Of a DNA stretch of 54,375 bases, positions 40,519-49,392 are shown one piece after another. The stretch comes from Bacteroidia bacterium. Its GTDB lineage: Bacteria > Bacteroidota > Bacteroidia > 2-12-FULL-35-15. The DNA lies in NCBI GenBank assembly GCA_020051175.1, contig JAGVJJ010000052.1:1-54375 (forward strand), given 5' to 3'. The translations under genes and the position numbers were made by a program. Each line of letters opens with the position of its first letter. Positions within the stretch are counted from its first letter, which is position 1. The notes under the pieces are model-generated. The model saw only the letters and a program-made list of their open reading frames with translations, made no database searches and was not told the DNA's origin.

Positions 40519-40962
40519 TTATTTTTTCAAATCACCTGTATTGTTAGCCGGAGCCGGATCAGGGTTTACAACACCTTTAATTTTGATAACTTTTGTAGGG
40601 GTATCAGCATTAGATGTTAAAGTAATCGTTTTTTCGAATGCACCGATTCTGTCAGTAGCATATTTTACTTTGATAACACCTGTTCCACCTGGTTTGATTG
40701 GTTCTTTTGGCCAGTTTGGAGTAGTACATCCGCATGAACCAACAGCATTAGAAATAATCAAAGGCTCTTTACCAATATTTGTAAATTTAAATTCACGGTT
40801 ACCATCCGCATTGTGCTCAATAGTACCATAATCCAACACTTCAGTTTCAAATTTAAACTTAGGCGCATTTGGATTTACCGGGTTTGGCGTAGTAGTTTCC
40901 TGAGCTTTTGCACCAATTGCAACGCATAACATTAGGCCAATTGATAAAATTGTTTTTTTCAT
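40519..40962 (-). CDS. Exported DUF1573 protein (second of tandem pair)
   Basis: 147 residues. Signal peptide (MKKTILSIGLMLCVAIGAKA) followed by one DUF1573 immunoglobulin-like beta domain: FETEVLDYGTIEHNADGNRE, FTNIGKEPLIISNAVGSCGC, IKPGGTGVIKVKYATDRIG, KTITLTSNADTPTKVIKIKG. The CGC near the middle is conserved in the family. Found very widely in Bacteroidota; function unknown, likely periplasmic or surface. It is closely related to the gene 50 bases upstream and probably co-transcribed with it; a terminator follows. Confidence 0.9.
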   Translation of the reverse strand: MKKTILSIGLMLCVAIGAKAQETTTPNPVNPNAPKFKFETEVLDYGTIEHNADGNREFKFTNIGKEPLIISNAVGSCGCTTPNWPKEPIKPGGTGVIKVKYATDRIGAFEKTITLTSNADTPTKVIKIKGVVNPDPAPANNTGDLKK

Positions 40963-41012
40963 ATTCTGTGAGTTTTAATTTATTGGTTGATGATTGTTTT
41001 TTATGTTAAAAT

Positions 41013-41540
41013 CTAGTGTTTTTCATAAGGTATTGCTCCACCGTCTTCTTTTTTACCAACCGGGAAAGCATCAGCTCCGGCAGCCTGAACAGTGCCTTTA
41101 ATAGTAAGCACTTTCTGTGGTGTTTTGGCATTGGAGTTAATTGTAACCGTTTTGGTAAATGCTCCAGAACGTTTGGTATCGTAAGTTACCTTTATCACCT
41201 GTGTTTCGCCCGGTTTTATTGGGACGTTTTTAGGATATGTTGGCACCGTACATCCGCAGGAACCTTTTGCGTCTGATATAATCAAGGGTTCTTTACCGGT
41301 ATTTGTGAACTTAAATTCATAAGTCCCATTGCCTTCATACTCCAAGGTTCCAAAATCATGAACATCTTTTTCAAAGGTCATTTCTGCAAGGCTCGTATTT
41401 GCAACCGGCTGTGCTGTTGCTGTTTTTTCTGCAGGTCTGGCTGCAGGTTTTTCCGCCTTTTTATCAGCAGTTTGTGCTACAGTAAATGTTACTGACAATA
41501 TTACTGCGCTTATGGTATAAATTACTTTTTTCATGGTCAC
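41013..41540 (-). CDS. Exported DUF1573 protein (first of tandem pair)
   Basis: 175 residues (MTMKKVIYTISAVILSVTFTVAQ; the second Met two codons in is an alternative start). After the signal peptide an Ala/Lys/Pro-rich linker (about 24-48) leads to one DUF1573 domain: FEKDVHDFGTLEYEGNGTYE, FTNTGKEPLIISDAKGSCGC, PIKPGETQVIKVTYDTKRSG, VTINSNAKTPQKVLTIKG. Same fold and spacing as the next gene, so the pair arose by duplication; this copy has the longer linker and a short polar tail. Divergent from valS. Function unknown. Confidence 0.9.
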   Translation of the reverse strand: MTMKKVIYTISAVILSVTFTVAQTADKKAEKPAARPAEKTATAQPVANTSLAEMTFEKDVHDFGTLEYEGNGTYEFKFTNTGKEPLIISDAKGSCGCTVPTYPKNVPIKPGETQVIKVTYDTKRSGAFTKTVTINSNAKTPQKVLTIKGTVQAAGADAFPVGKKEDGGAIPYEKH

Positions 41541-41630
41541 TTTTAATCAGTTGGATAGATTTAAAATTTCCTGCTTGCTTTACAGCGATAATCGTGCCAA
41601 AATCTTATAAACTGGCAAATTTATTTTTAG

Positions 41631-41638
41631 TAAATTTG
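41631..41638 (+). promoter_or_regulatory. Bacteroidota -7 element (TAAATTTG) of valS
   Basis: Exact TAnnTTTG 39 bases upstream of the chosen ATG at 41678. It supports that start over the much earlier in-frame ATG at 41486. Confidence 0.45.
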
Positions 41639-41677
41639 TTACCCCCAATTTTGGGAAAACGAAGTACGCAAATTAAT

Positions 41678-44329
41678 ATGGAAATTCCAAAAAACTACGA
41701 CCCTAAAATTACTGAAGATAAATGGTATGCCCACTGGCTGAAACATAAATTCTTTAAATCAGTACCTGACAGCAGGGAACCTTATACGATTGTTATTCCT
41801 CCGCCCAATGTTACCGGAGTGTTGCACATGGGGCACATGCTGAATAATACTATACAGGACGTGCTTATCCGCATGAAACGTATGCAAGGTTATAATGCCT
41901 GCTGGGTTCCGGGTACGGACCATGCATCTATTGCTACGGAGGCAAAGGTTGTGGCTTTGTTGAAGGAAAAGGGCATTAAGAAATCGGATCTGAGCCGCGA
42001 AGAGTTCTTAAAACATGCCTGGGAGTGGAAGGAAAAATACGGTGGAATTATTTTAAAGCAGCTGGAAAAGCTGGGTGCTTCCTGCGACTGGGACCGTACG
42101 CGTTTTACAATGGAAGATGACCTGAGCGAGGCGGTAATTGATGTATTTATTGATCTGTACAATAAAAAGCAGATTTACCGTGGAGTGCGTATGGTGAACT
42201 GGGATCCACAGGGGTTAACTGCTGTTTCAGATGAAGAGGTTATCCATAAAGAAGTGAACTCGAAATTGTATTATGTAAAATATAAAATTGAGGGCAGCGA
42301 GGAATTTGTGACCATAGCAACAACCCGACCTGAAACGATCCTGGGAGATACAGCTATTTGTGTTCATCCGAATGATGAACGTTATAAACATTTAAAAGGC
42401 AAGAAAGCAATTGTACCTATCGTAAACCGTGCAGTTCCTATAATTTTTGATGATTACATTGATATGGAGTTTGGTACAGGAGCTCTAAAAGTTACTCCCG
42501 CACATGATATCAATGACTATAATTTAGGTGTAAAACATAAGCTTGAGGTGATTGACACCATTGCTGCTGACGGGAAAATGAGTCCAGCAGCACAATTCTA
42601 TATCGGGGAGGACCGTTTTGCTGTTCGAAAAAAAATAGCGAAAGACCTGGAAGAACTTGGCCAGGTTGTAAAAGTAGAGGATATTAAAAACAAGGTAGGT
42701 TATTCTGAGCGTACAGATGCTGTAATAGAGCCACGTTTGAGCATGCAGTGGTTCCTGAAGATGGATACAGTTTCCAAGCCTGCATTGGAGAATGTATTGA
42801 ATGGTAATATCAAACTGATTCCTGAGAAGTTTATCAATACCTATAAACACTGGATGGAGAATGTACACGACTGGTGTATTTCCCGCCAGTTGTGGTGGGG
42901 CCAACAAATCCCTGCATGGTATGATACAAAAGGCAATACAGTGGTTTGCAAAACCCGGGAAGAAGCTTTTCTGAAGTTAAAAGAGGTAAATCCGGAAGTC
43001 AAAAGTGAGGATGTGAAACAGGATGAGGATGTACTGGATACCTGGTTTTCATCGTGGTTGTGGCCAATAAGTGTATTTGACGGCTTTAAAAATCCGGATG
43101 GAAAAGACATTCAGTACTACTACCCTACCAATGATTTGGTGACCGCTCCTGAAATTTTATTTTTCTGGGTGGCACGCATGATCATTGCAGGCTATGAATA
43201 CCGTGGTGACAAGCCGTTTACAAATGTTTACCTGACAGGTATTGTACGCGATAAGCTTGGAAGAAAAATGAGCAAGTCGCTAGGGAACTCTCCAGATCCG
43301 ATTGATTTGATTGAGAAATATGGTGCAGATGGTGTTCGTGTGGGAATGTTGCTGTGCTCTCCTGCAGGTAACGATTTGCCATTTGACGAAAGCATGTGTG
43401 AACAGGGGCGTAATTTCTCGAACAAAATATGGAATGCATTCCGCTTGATCAAGGGCTGGCAACCACATCCACAACCGCTTTCAAAAGAGGAATACGGTGA
43501 AAACTCTCCTAGCAAAACAGCTGTAGAATGGTTTGATGCCCGACTGAATGAACAGTTGGAACTGATCAATGACTTGTATTCCAAATACAGGATGAGCGAG
43601 GCCTTAATGACAACCTACAAGCTGGTTTGGGACGATTTTTGCTCGTGGTACCTTGAAATGGTAAAACCAGAATTTGTGGATGGCAAATCATTACCGATTG
43701 ACCAGGATACCTATCATTCAACGCTTGTATTCTTTGAGAAAATTTTAAAAGTGGTTCATCCTTTTATGCCATTTATTACCGAAGAAATATGGCATTTATT
43801 AAGAGAAAGAGATGAGAAAGACTGCATTATTGTTTCGGAATGGCCAAAAGTAGAAAAGCCTGACAGCACCATTGTTAAAGACTTTGAAGTGGCAATGGAA
43901 ATCATTACCAATGTGAGGAACATTCGTAAGCAAAAGAATATCTCTCCCAAAGAGAAAATTCAGCTTTTCGAGAAAATGAACCAGGGCTCACCGTTCAAAA
44001 CATTTGATTCCATCATTGTGAAGTTATGCAATTTAAGCGGGCTTGAATATGTAGATCAAAAAGTTGACGGGGCAATCCCTTTTGTGATGAAACATGCGGA
44101 ATTTTTTATCCCGTTTTCACAAAATATTGATGTTGCCGCTGAAAAAGAGCGCCTGGCAAAGGAACTTGAATATAACAAAGGGTTTCTAAAATCGGTGGAA
44201 ATAAAGCTGTCGAATGAAAAATTCATTGCTAATGCCAAGCCGGAACTGATTGCCAATGAAAAGAAAAAGCAGGCAGATGCGGAAGCTAAGATAAAAGCAA
44301 TTGAGGAGCAGCTGGCGGGATTGAACTAA
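41678..44329 (+). CDS. valS: Valine--tRNA ligase
   Basis: 883 residues from ATG 41678 (MEIPKNYDPKITEDKWYAHW). The frame is open 64 codons further up, but that stretch is antisense to the DUF1573 gene. It charges tRNA-Val. Class I signatures: PPPNVTGVLHMGHML (HIGH motif, about 41-55), the editing domain (TIATTRPETILGDTAI), GRKMSKSLGNSPDP (KMSKS, about 529-542), a helical anticodon domain and a C-terminal coiled-coil arm (from about 815). Odd point: after RLIKGW the loop reads QPHPQPLSKEEYGENSPS (about 594-612), which looks like an in-frame dispersed repeat rather than ordinary ValRS sequence. A strong terminator follows at 44332. Confidence 0.97.
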   Translation: MEIPKNYDPKITEDKWYAHWLKHKFFKSVPDSREPYTIVIPPPNVTGVLHMGHMLNNTIQDVLIRMKRMQGYNACWVPGTDHASIATEAKVVALLKEKGIKKSDLSREEFLKHAWEWKEKYGGIILKQLEKLGASCDWDRTRFTMEDDLSEAVIDVFIDLYNKKQIYRGVRMVNWDPQGLTAVSDEEVIHKEVNSKLYYVKYKIEGSEEFVTIATTRPETILGDTAICVHPNDERYKHLKGKKAIVPIVNRAVPIIFDDYIDMEFGTGALKVTPAHDINDYNLGVKHKLEVIDTIAADGKMSPAAQFYIGEDRFAVRKKIAKDLEELGQVVKVEDIKNKVGYSERTDAVIEPRLSMQWFLKMDTVSKPALENVLNGNIKLIPEKFINTYKHWMENVHDWCISRQLWWGQQIPAWYDTKGNTVVCKTREEAFLKLKEVNPEVKSEDVKQDEDVLDTWFSSWLWPISVFDGFKNPDGKDIQYYYPTNDLVTAPEILFFWVARMIIAGYEYRGDKPFTNVYLTGIVRDKLGRKMSKSLGNSPDPIDLIEKYGADGVRVGMLLCSPAGNDLPFDESMCEQGRNFSNKIWNAFRLIKGWQPHPQPLSKEEYGENSPSKTAVEWFDARLNEQLELINDLYSKYRMSEALMTTYKLVWDDFCSWYLEMVKPEFVDGKSLPIDQDTYHSTLVFFEKILKVVHPFMPFITEEIWHLLRERDEKDCIIVSEWPKVEKPDSTIVKDFEVAMEIITNVRNIRKQKNISPKEKIQLFEKMNQGSPFKTFDSIIVKLCNLSGLEYVDQKVDGAIPFVMKHAEFFIPFSQNIDVAAEKERLAKELEYNKGFLKSVEIKLSNEKFIANAKPELIANEKKKQADAEAKIKAIEEQLAGLN
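43461..43514 (+). repeat. In-frame dispersed-repeat-like insert in valS (PHPQPLSKEE type)
   Basis: The loop between RLIKGW and AVEWF encodes PHPQPLSKEE plus a few polar residues. I recognise this peptide as the product of a palindromic repeat scattered through many Bacteroidota genomes. The core palindrome is decayed here (CCGCTTTC against AAAAGAGG). Confidence 0.6.
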
Positions 44330-44331
44330 AT

Positions 44332-44369
44332 AACAAACCCCGGCTACAAGAGTTTCCGGGGTTTGTTTT
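44332..44369 (+). terminator. Terminator of valS
   Basis: AACAAACCCCGG pairs perfectly with CCGGGGTTTGTT around a 12-base loop and runs into TTTTG. It starts 3 bases after the valS stop. The palindrome is symmetrical enough to work from the other side too. Confidence 0.85.
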
Positions 44370-44394
44370 GTAATACTAATTTTAGTGCTGTGTA

Positions 44395-44500
44395 TGTTCT
44401 CTTTTCTTGAAAAAAAGAACCAAAATCCCGATAGCTATCGGGACAAGAACAAACGAGTCCTGCCGCACAGTAGAAGCGGCATCGCGTTTGTTCAATCCTT
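44395..44500. repeat. Dispersed intergenic repeat with CCCGATAGCTATCGGG palindrome
   Basis: A perfect 16-base palindrome (44437-44452) sits between GTTCTCTTTTCTTGAAAAAA/GAACC and GACAAGAAC segments. The opposite strand is open for about 66 codons (ending ...IAIGILVLFFKKREH) without a credible gene. The composition matches a class of Bacteroidota intergenic repeats. It lies between valS and the convergent class V aminotransferase. Confidence 0.55.
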
Positions 44501-44550
44501 GCACACAGGTTTTAAAGGGATGTACGAATACTGAATATTTGAGACAAGAA

Positions 44551-45834
44551 CTATACCTTTTTGATAAAATCAACAAACTCATTTATCTCATCAAAGTTGT
44601 TGTAGATGTGTGTGGAGACGCGGACTGAATTGAGGTTGGATTCACGTACCATTCTCAGGCGAAAAAAATTTTGATTTGCTTTTTTTTCGAATTCAGAAAG
44701 TTCCATTCCCTTTACCCTGAAACCTATCATTGTTCCCCGTGACTGTGTTTCCGTAGGGGTAAGCATCTCAATTTTTTTATCAAGACTGAGCAACTGTTCC
44801 TGCATATTTTGTGCTAAAGTCCTGGAGCGTTCTGCAACACGCTTTGCACCAATCAGGGAAACAAAGTTTACAGCTGCAGCAAGGCCCTGGTACAAATAAG
44901 GGCTTTGAGTGCCATAATCGTATTTATGCGCAGATGGAGCATAACTCCCGAGTAATTGCTTTTGCTCTGATAGTTCGTACGTATCAATAGAATAGGCTCC
45001 AATATTGTATGGCTGAAGCACATCCAGCATTTCTTCCTTCACGTAGAGGAAGCCAGTACCTAACGGCCCCATCAGCCATTTATGTCCGCATGAAGCATAG
45101 AAATCACAGTTTAGCTCTTTCATATCAACAGCAACAGATCCGGGTCCATGAGCGCCATCAATGCACACAAAGAGCTTTTTTGATTTACCCAATGCTGCAA
45201 TTTCTTTTACAGGCATAACAACACCTGTTGTACAGGTAATGTGCGGAATTGCGATTGCTTTGGTTTTGGAGTTAATAAGCGCATTCACGCGATCGATGTT
45301 TTCTTTAGCAGTTGCGGCCGGTATAAACGTTTTAATTATAACACCCTTCAGCTTCGCAACATTAAGCCATGGTGCAGCATTGCCCACATGTTCATGCGAA
45401 GTCATAATTACTTCATCCCCCTTTTTGAGCGGCAGGCCCAATGCAATGATATTAAGTCCTTCGGTGGTATTGTGGGTAAGTGATATTTCAGATGTTTTAG
45501 CATTCAAAAATTCTGCGAGCTTTTCCCTTGAGGCTTCGTGAACAGCATACTCACCTTCCGTATTAGCCTCGATCAGACTTTTTTTAATCATTTCAATAAC
45601 CGGATAAGGCGATGGGCCCATGGTGCCATTGTTAAAATAAACGCGGCTCTTTTTTAATGGGAACTGGTCGCGCACAAAAGCCCAGAAGTGCTCACCTTCA
45701 TTGTAGGGCGGTAAAAGATGCTCAAAATTATTTTCTGCCGCTACAGCCGATGATTGCATTGCATAAGGCAAAACGGTACTACCAATTGTAAGGCTTCCTA
45801 ATTGCTTTAAAAACGTTCTTCTCTTTGTTTCCAT
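44551..45834 (-). CDS. Exported class V aminotransferase / cysteine-desulfurase-like enzyme
   Basis: 427 residues from the ATG at 45834. This start is chosen because the protein then opens with a twin-arginine signal (METKRRTFLKQLGSLTIGST, cut near AVAA). The frame upstream is open for 52 more codons but overlaps a dispersed repeat. The rest is a class V PLP enzyme: RVYFNNGTMGPSPYPVIEM, SLTHNTTEGLNIIALGLPL, MTSHEHVGNAAPWL, FVCIDGAHGPGSV, and the Schiff-base lysine in ASCGHKWLMGPLGTGFLYV (about 250). There is no obvious catalytic cysteine loop of true desulfurases, so an isopenicillin-N-epimerase-like or unknown reaction is more likely. Folded export of a cofactor enzyme fits the Tat signal. 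Confidence 0.88.
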   Translation of the reverse strand: METKRRTFLKQLGSLTIGSTVLPYAMQSSAVAAENNFEHLLPPYNEGEHFWAFVRDQFPLKKSRVYFNNGTMGPSPYPVIEMIKKSLIEANTEGEYAVHEASREKLAEFLNAKTSEISLTHNTTEGLNIIALGLPLKKGDEVIMTSHEHVGNAAPWLNVAKLKGVIIKTFIPAATAKENIDRVNALINSKTKAIAIPHITCTTGVVMPVKEIAALGKSKKLFVCIDGAHGPGSVAVDMKELNCDFYASCGHKWLMGPLGTGFLYVKEEMLDVLQPYNIGAYSIDTYELSEQKQLLGSYAPSAHKYDYGTQSPYLYQGLAAAVNFVSLIGAKRVAERSRTLAQNMQEQLLSLDKKIEMLTPTETQSRGTMIGFRVKGMELSEFEKKANQNFFRLRMVRESNLNSVRVSTHIYNNFDEINEFVDFIKKV

Positions 45835-45927
45835 TTTTTGATGTACTAAATCAAGACGAAAATAGGAATTCTTTTTAAACGGATGTAGTAAAAATTGAGA
45901 TTTGACGTGATTCGGGGGGAGCAGTAA

Positions 45928-45965
45928 TTCAAAAGATTCCTCCGCTTCGGTCGGATGAAGAGGTA
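45928..45965. repeat. Dispersed-repeat fragment (TCCTCCGCTTCGGTCGGA)
   Basis: TTCCTCCGCTTCGGTCGGATGAA carries an imperfect palindrome (TCCgcTTCGGtCGGA). On the minus strand it encodes HPTEAEESFE, a peptide I recognise from repeat-derived ORFs in many genomes. The region 45835-46059 (225 bases) holds no gene. Confidence 0.45.
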
Positions 45966-46059
45966 CACAGTCAGAGCCTATACTGAACAATAAAAAGATG
46001 ATATTTTTTAATAATTCAAAGGGTCTTACTGCAGATAAGGCAGGCTACAATAGAATACC

Positions 46060-49000
46060 TCAGCTGATTTTTATACCAATTATTGTAACATCATCCACCT
46101 GCTCCAGTTCACCTTTCCAATTGGAAAATGTATTTTCCATTTGCTGTTTCTGCTCGTGTAAGGGAAGTCCGGAAATGGATACCAATGCTCTTTTCAGTTG
46201 TTTTGACATCAGTTTTTTACCTTTCGAGCCTCCAAACTGGTCGGCATATCCATCGGTGTACATGTAGAGTATATCTCCTTTGCGGGCAATAATTTCTTTT
46301 TGCGTAAACGGTTTCATATTGGAGTAGAAGCCCACAGGCTGCTTATCCCCTTTATATTCCAAAAGCTCCTTCTCATTGTTATGAGATGAAACAAGGTAAA
46401 CACCATTGTTACCGCCAGAAAAATGTATTTTTACTTCATCACCAGTTGATTTAAAAATTGAAATAAGGGCAATATCTAATCCGTCTTTTCCGCCTTCATC
46501 AACCTGTTCTGGGTTGAGCGCGCAAATGATGATGCGCCTCAGTTCATCCAACATAGCTGCGGGTTCCACCATTTTTTTGGAATGTGAAATTTCATTGAGC
46601 AGGCTTATTCCAATCAAGCTCATGAATGCCCCGGGAATCCCGTGCCCGGTACTATCCGCGCACGCAATCAAAGTTCTATCGGGTAAATCAAAGCACCAGT
46701 AGAAATCGCCACTAACAATATCCCTGGGCTTATAAAGAATAAAATAATCCTTAAGGTTTTGTTTCAATATGTTGTCTGAAGTAAGAAAGCTTTGCTGAAT
46801 ACGCTGAGCATAATTGATACTATCGGTAATACTTTTATTCTTACCGGCAATTTCCCCATAAGCCTTATTCAACTCTTCATTTTTTTCTTCGATGATGTGG
46901 CTCTGCCTGATAATTTTAATATTTGAATTTCTGATTTTAACATAGGAATAGATGCCACTGATAACAATGGCTGCAACGATAGAATAAAACCACCAGGTTT
47001 GCCAGAATGGAGGTAAGATGGTAAATTTAAATGTTACAGGTTCTTTATTCCAGACACCATCACTGTTACAAGCAATGACCCTAAATTCATACTTCCCTGG
47101 CGGCAGGTTGGAGTATATTGCCTCCGTTTCAGGAGATTCTGGACGCCAGTCTTTTTCCAAGCCTTTTAGCATCCACTTATATCTCACTTTTTCAGGAGCT
47201 GTTAAGCTGACTCCAATAAAGTTAAAAGTGAGGTAGTTCCGATTATAATCCAACTCAAGATCAACAGGAAGGTTATTCGAATCAATGGAATCTGTGAATA
47301 ACTTCCAATCTGTATTTGGTTGACCGAACAGCTGAACATTCTTAATACGGGTAATTGGCTCGAGCTCATTTTTCTGATCGTACTCCGGTTGGTAAACCAT
47401 TAAACCTTTCTCAGCCCCAAGCCAAATTTTATTCTTGCTATCTATAAGTATCGCATTTTGCATACATGCTTCTCCCCAAAATCCATCGTCAATACCATAG
47501 TGCCTAACTGAGGCGACCTCCTCATCTTTCATTTCTATTTTATCAATCCCATTATGAAGCCCCACCCACATTGCGCCTTTTTTGTCAATTGCCATTGACT
47601 GTATGATGTTTGAAGCTAAACCATCCTTTTCTGAAATTACTGAAAATTTTCCATCCCTATATTTATACAATCCTGCACCGCTTGTTGCAAACCATAAGTT
47701 GTTATCTTTATCTTCAATCACATTCGAAACTGATTTGGTGGTAAAACCGTCCTTTTCATTTAAATGGGTGATACTGCTTCCATCGTATTGATAGATTCCA
47801 TGATCGGTACAAAACCAAAATACCCCTTTATGGTCCCTAAATATTTTAAAAATAAAATTATTCTGGGGCATCCCACTGATTTTAAATTCTTCTATACTAG
47901 TGCCATTCTTTAATTTTGCAATACCCAACCTGGTTCCCAGCCATATTTCTTTTTTCTCATCAATAAAAATATCGTGAATGTGATTTAATCCTCTTTTGTA
48001 TTCAGATGCTTCAATTCTTTGAAATTTTTTTCCATCAAACTTCAAAATTCCATAGCTTGTTCCAATATAAACAATGCCATCGTTATCTTCTTTAATTACA
48101 GTAATTGCATTGCTTATTTCCCAATCTTTCCTGTTATAATTGATAAATTCCTTACCGTTAAACACACTTATTCCTTCTTTAGCGCTTATCCAATATCTGC
48201 CATCCTTTGCCAAATATATCCCTGTAGGGGTATTGGATATCAGCCCGTCTTTTCCGGTATAAATTATGAAGCGTTCGCTGGATAGCTTTGAAACCCCGTT
48301 TTCTCTAGATGCAAACCATAAATTCTTTTCCCGGTCCTGGAAAATTTTCCAAATTGTATTGTTAACCAGTCCATTTTTTTGTGTAAACAGCTGGGGTTTA
48401 TCATCTTTAAGCTTCAAAAGCCCAACATTGGTGGACATCCAAATGCTACTATCTTTATCTCTGTAGAATGTGTAATAATTGATCTCACCCGAAAAGCCAG
48501 CCGGATTAATCCGTTCCATTCTGCCGTTATTCAATTCATATAAGCCGGCCTCAATCAAAAACCAATAAACATTTTTTTTGTATTCCAGAACAGAATAAAC
48601 GTAATTTGTTTTAAAGCCTTCTTCCATTGAATAATTTACAGCCTTTTGCCCATCGTACATGTATGCCCCGTTACCAAGTGTACTGATCCATAAATGTTTC
48701 TGACTATCTTCATATAAATTAAAAATTATGGAACTGTCTACAAATTTATCTACCCTAAAAGGAGCAAAAGCTGTATCCTTTAAAATGCAAATACCTTTTC
48801 CGGTACCTAATAATGTATTCCCTTTAGAGTCAAAGTGAAAGGTATAAACACGGTTATGCGGGAGCCCATTTTGAGTTGTATACGTTTTATAATATTTCCC
48901 ATCACAAATGGTTAGTCCATTATTGGTGCCAATCAATATCCTGCCGCTTTTGTCCTGAACAATTGCAAAAACAACATTATCGGCCAAACCGTCTTTTTCT

Positions 49001-49230
49001 TTAATATATTCATAGTTTTTTCCATCATACTTTGCAATTCCACCACCATTTGTACCAAACCACATAACACCTTCTTTATCCTGGCAAACTGCAAGCACCT
49101 GTGGTTGAGGCAAACCGTTTTCCACTGTATAATTTACAAAATTATACGTCTGGCCATAAGCCCTATTTAGAAGAATAAGACTGAGAAAGAAAAGGAAAAT
49201 ACAATATAAATGAATGCTTTTCAAAGCCAT
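46060..49230 (-). CDS. Two-component-type propeller sensor with SpoIIE/PP2C phosphatase output
   Basis: 1056 residues. Signal peptide (FLFFLSLILLNRAYGQ), then about 14 Reg_prop blades (30-640) with repeated WFGTNGGGIAKYDGK- and GLADNVVFAI-like units. A Y_Y_Y domain (about 673-743, RYKWMLKGLEKDW, LPPGKYEFRVIACNSDG), one membrane helix (about 747-767, WFYSIVAAIVISGIYSYVKI) and a coiled-coil signalling helix follow. The cytoplasmic SpoIIE phosphatase domain (about 830-1055) shows DIVSGDFYWCFD, ADSTGHGIPGAFMSLIG, DILYMYTDGYADQFGG and QVDDVTIIGIKI. The metal-binding Asp residues appear intact. It is a membrane sensor that should dephosphorylate a Ser/Thr-phosphorylated anti-sigma-type partner. Ligand unknown. 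A TAnnTTTG box lies at 49250. Confidence 0.93.
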   Translation of the reverse strand: MALKSIHLYCIFLFFLSLILLNRAYGQTYNFVNYTVENGLPQPQVLAVCQDKEGVMWFGTNGGGIAKYDGKNYEYIKEKDGLADNVVFAIVQDKSGRILIGTNNGLTICDGKYYKTYTTQNGLPHNRVYTFHFDSKGNTLLGTGKGICILKDTAFAPFRVDKFVDSSIIFNLYEDSQKHLWISTLGNGAYMYDGQKAVNYSMEEGFKTNYVYSVLEYKKNVYWFLIEAGLYELNNGRMERINPAGFSGEINYYTFYRDKDSSIWMSTNVGLLKLKDDKPQLFTQKNGLVNNTIWKIFQDREKNLWFASRENGVSKLSSERFIIYTGKDGLISNTPTGIYLAKDGRYWISAKEGISVFNGKEFINYNRKDWEISNAITVIKEDNDGIVYIGTSYGILKFDGKKFQRIEASEYKRGLNHIHDIFIDEKKEIWLGTRLGIAKLKNGTSIEEFKISGMPQNNFIFKIFRDHKGVFWFCTDHGIYQYDGSSITHLNEKDGFTTKSVSNVIEDKDNNLWFATSGAGLYKYRDGKFSVISEKDGLASNIIQSMAIDKKGAMWVGLHNGIDKIEMKDEEVASVRHYGIDDGFWGEACMQNAILIDSKNKIWLGAEKGLMVYQPEYDQKNELEPITRIKNVQLFGQPNTDWKLFTDSIDSNNLPVDLELDYNRNYLTFNFIGVSLTAPEKVRYKWMLKGLEKDWRPESPETEAIYSNLPPGKYEFRVIACNSDGVWNKEPVTFKFTILPPFWQTWWFYSIVAAIVISGIYSYVKIRNSNIKIIRQSHIIEEKNEELNKAYGEIAGKNKSITDSINYAQRIQQSFLTSDNILKQNLKDYFILYKPRDIVSGDFYWCFDLPDRTLIACADSTGHGIPGAFMSLIGISLLNEISHSKKMVEPAAMLDELRRIIICALNPEQVDEGGKDGLDIALISIFKSTGDEVKIHFSGGNNGVYLVSSHNNEKELLEYKGDKQPVGFYSNMKPFTQKEIIARKGDILYMYTDGYADQFGGSKGKKLMSKQLKRALVSISGLPLHEQKQQMENTFSNWKGELEQVDDVTIIGIKIS

Positions 49231-49249
49231 TTTAGAGTTTATTTCATTA

Positions 49250-49257
49250 CAAAGATA
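49250..49257 (-). promoter_or_regulatory. Bacteroidota -7 element (TATCTTTG) of the propeller-phosphatase gene
   Basis: Exact TAnnTTTG on the minus strand, 19 bases before the ATG at 49230. No clear -33 partner. Confidence 0.5.
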
Positions 49258-49343
49258 TTATTTTATTGAAATGCCCCGGTTTTTGAATAAATATACCTTA
49301 AGTATTTGGATTACATACAAATACAAGCTAATATAAATGCAAA

Positions 49344-49367
49344 GGGCCATCTTTAATAAGATGGCCC
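49344..49367 (-). terminator. Terminator of the T9SS type A protein gene
   Basis: GGGCCATCTT pairs perfectly with AAGATGGCCC around a 4-base loop, and the minus-strand side continues into a T-rich tract. It lies 26 bases past the stop at 49393. Confidence 0.8.
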
Positions 49368-49392
49368 CCCCTTTTACATTAATAATTTAGAT

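Noticed and set aside
41486-41677. 64-codon upstream extension of valS
   Set aside because: It is antisense to the DUF1573 gene, does not match ValRS N-termini, and a -7 element at 41631 lies inside it.
44382-44628. Short open frames on both strands in the valS / aminotransferase gap
   Set aside because: They come from a dispersed palindromic repeat and have no credible start, signal or homologous pattern.
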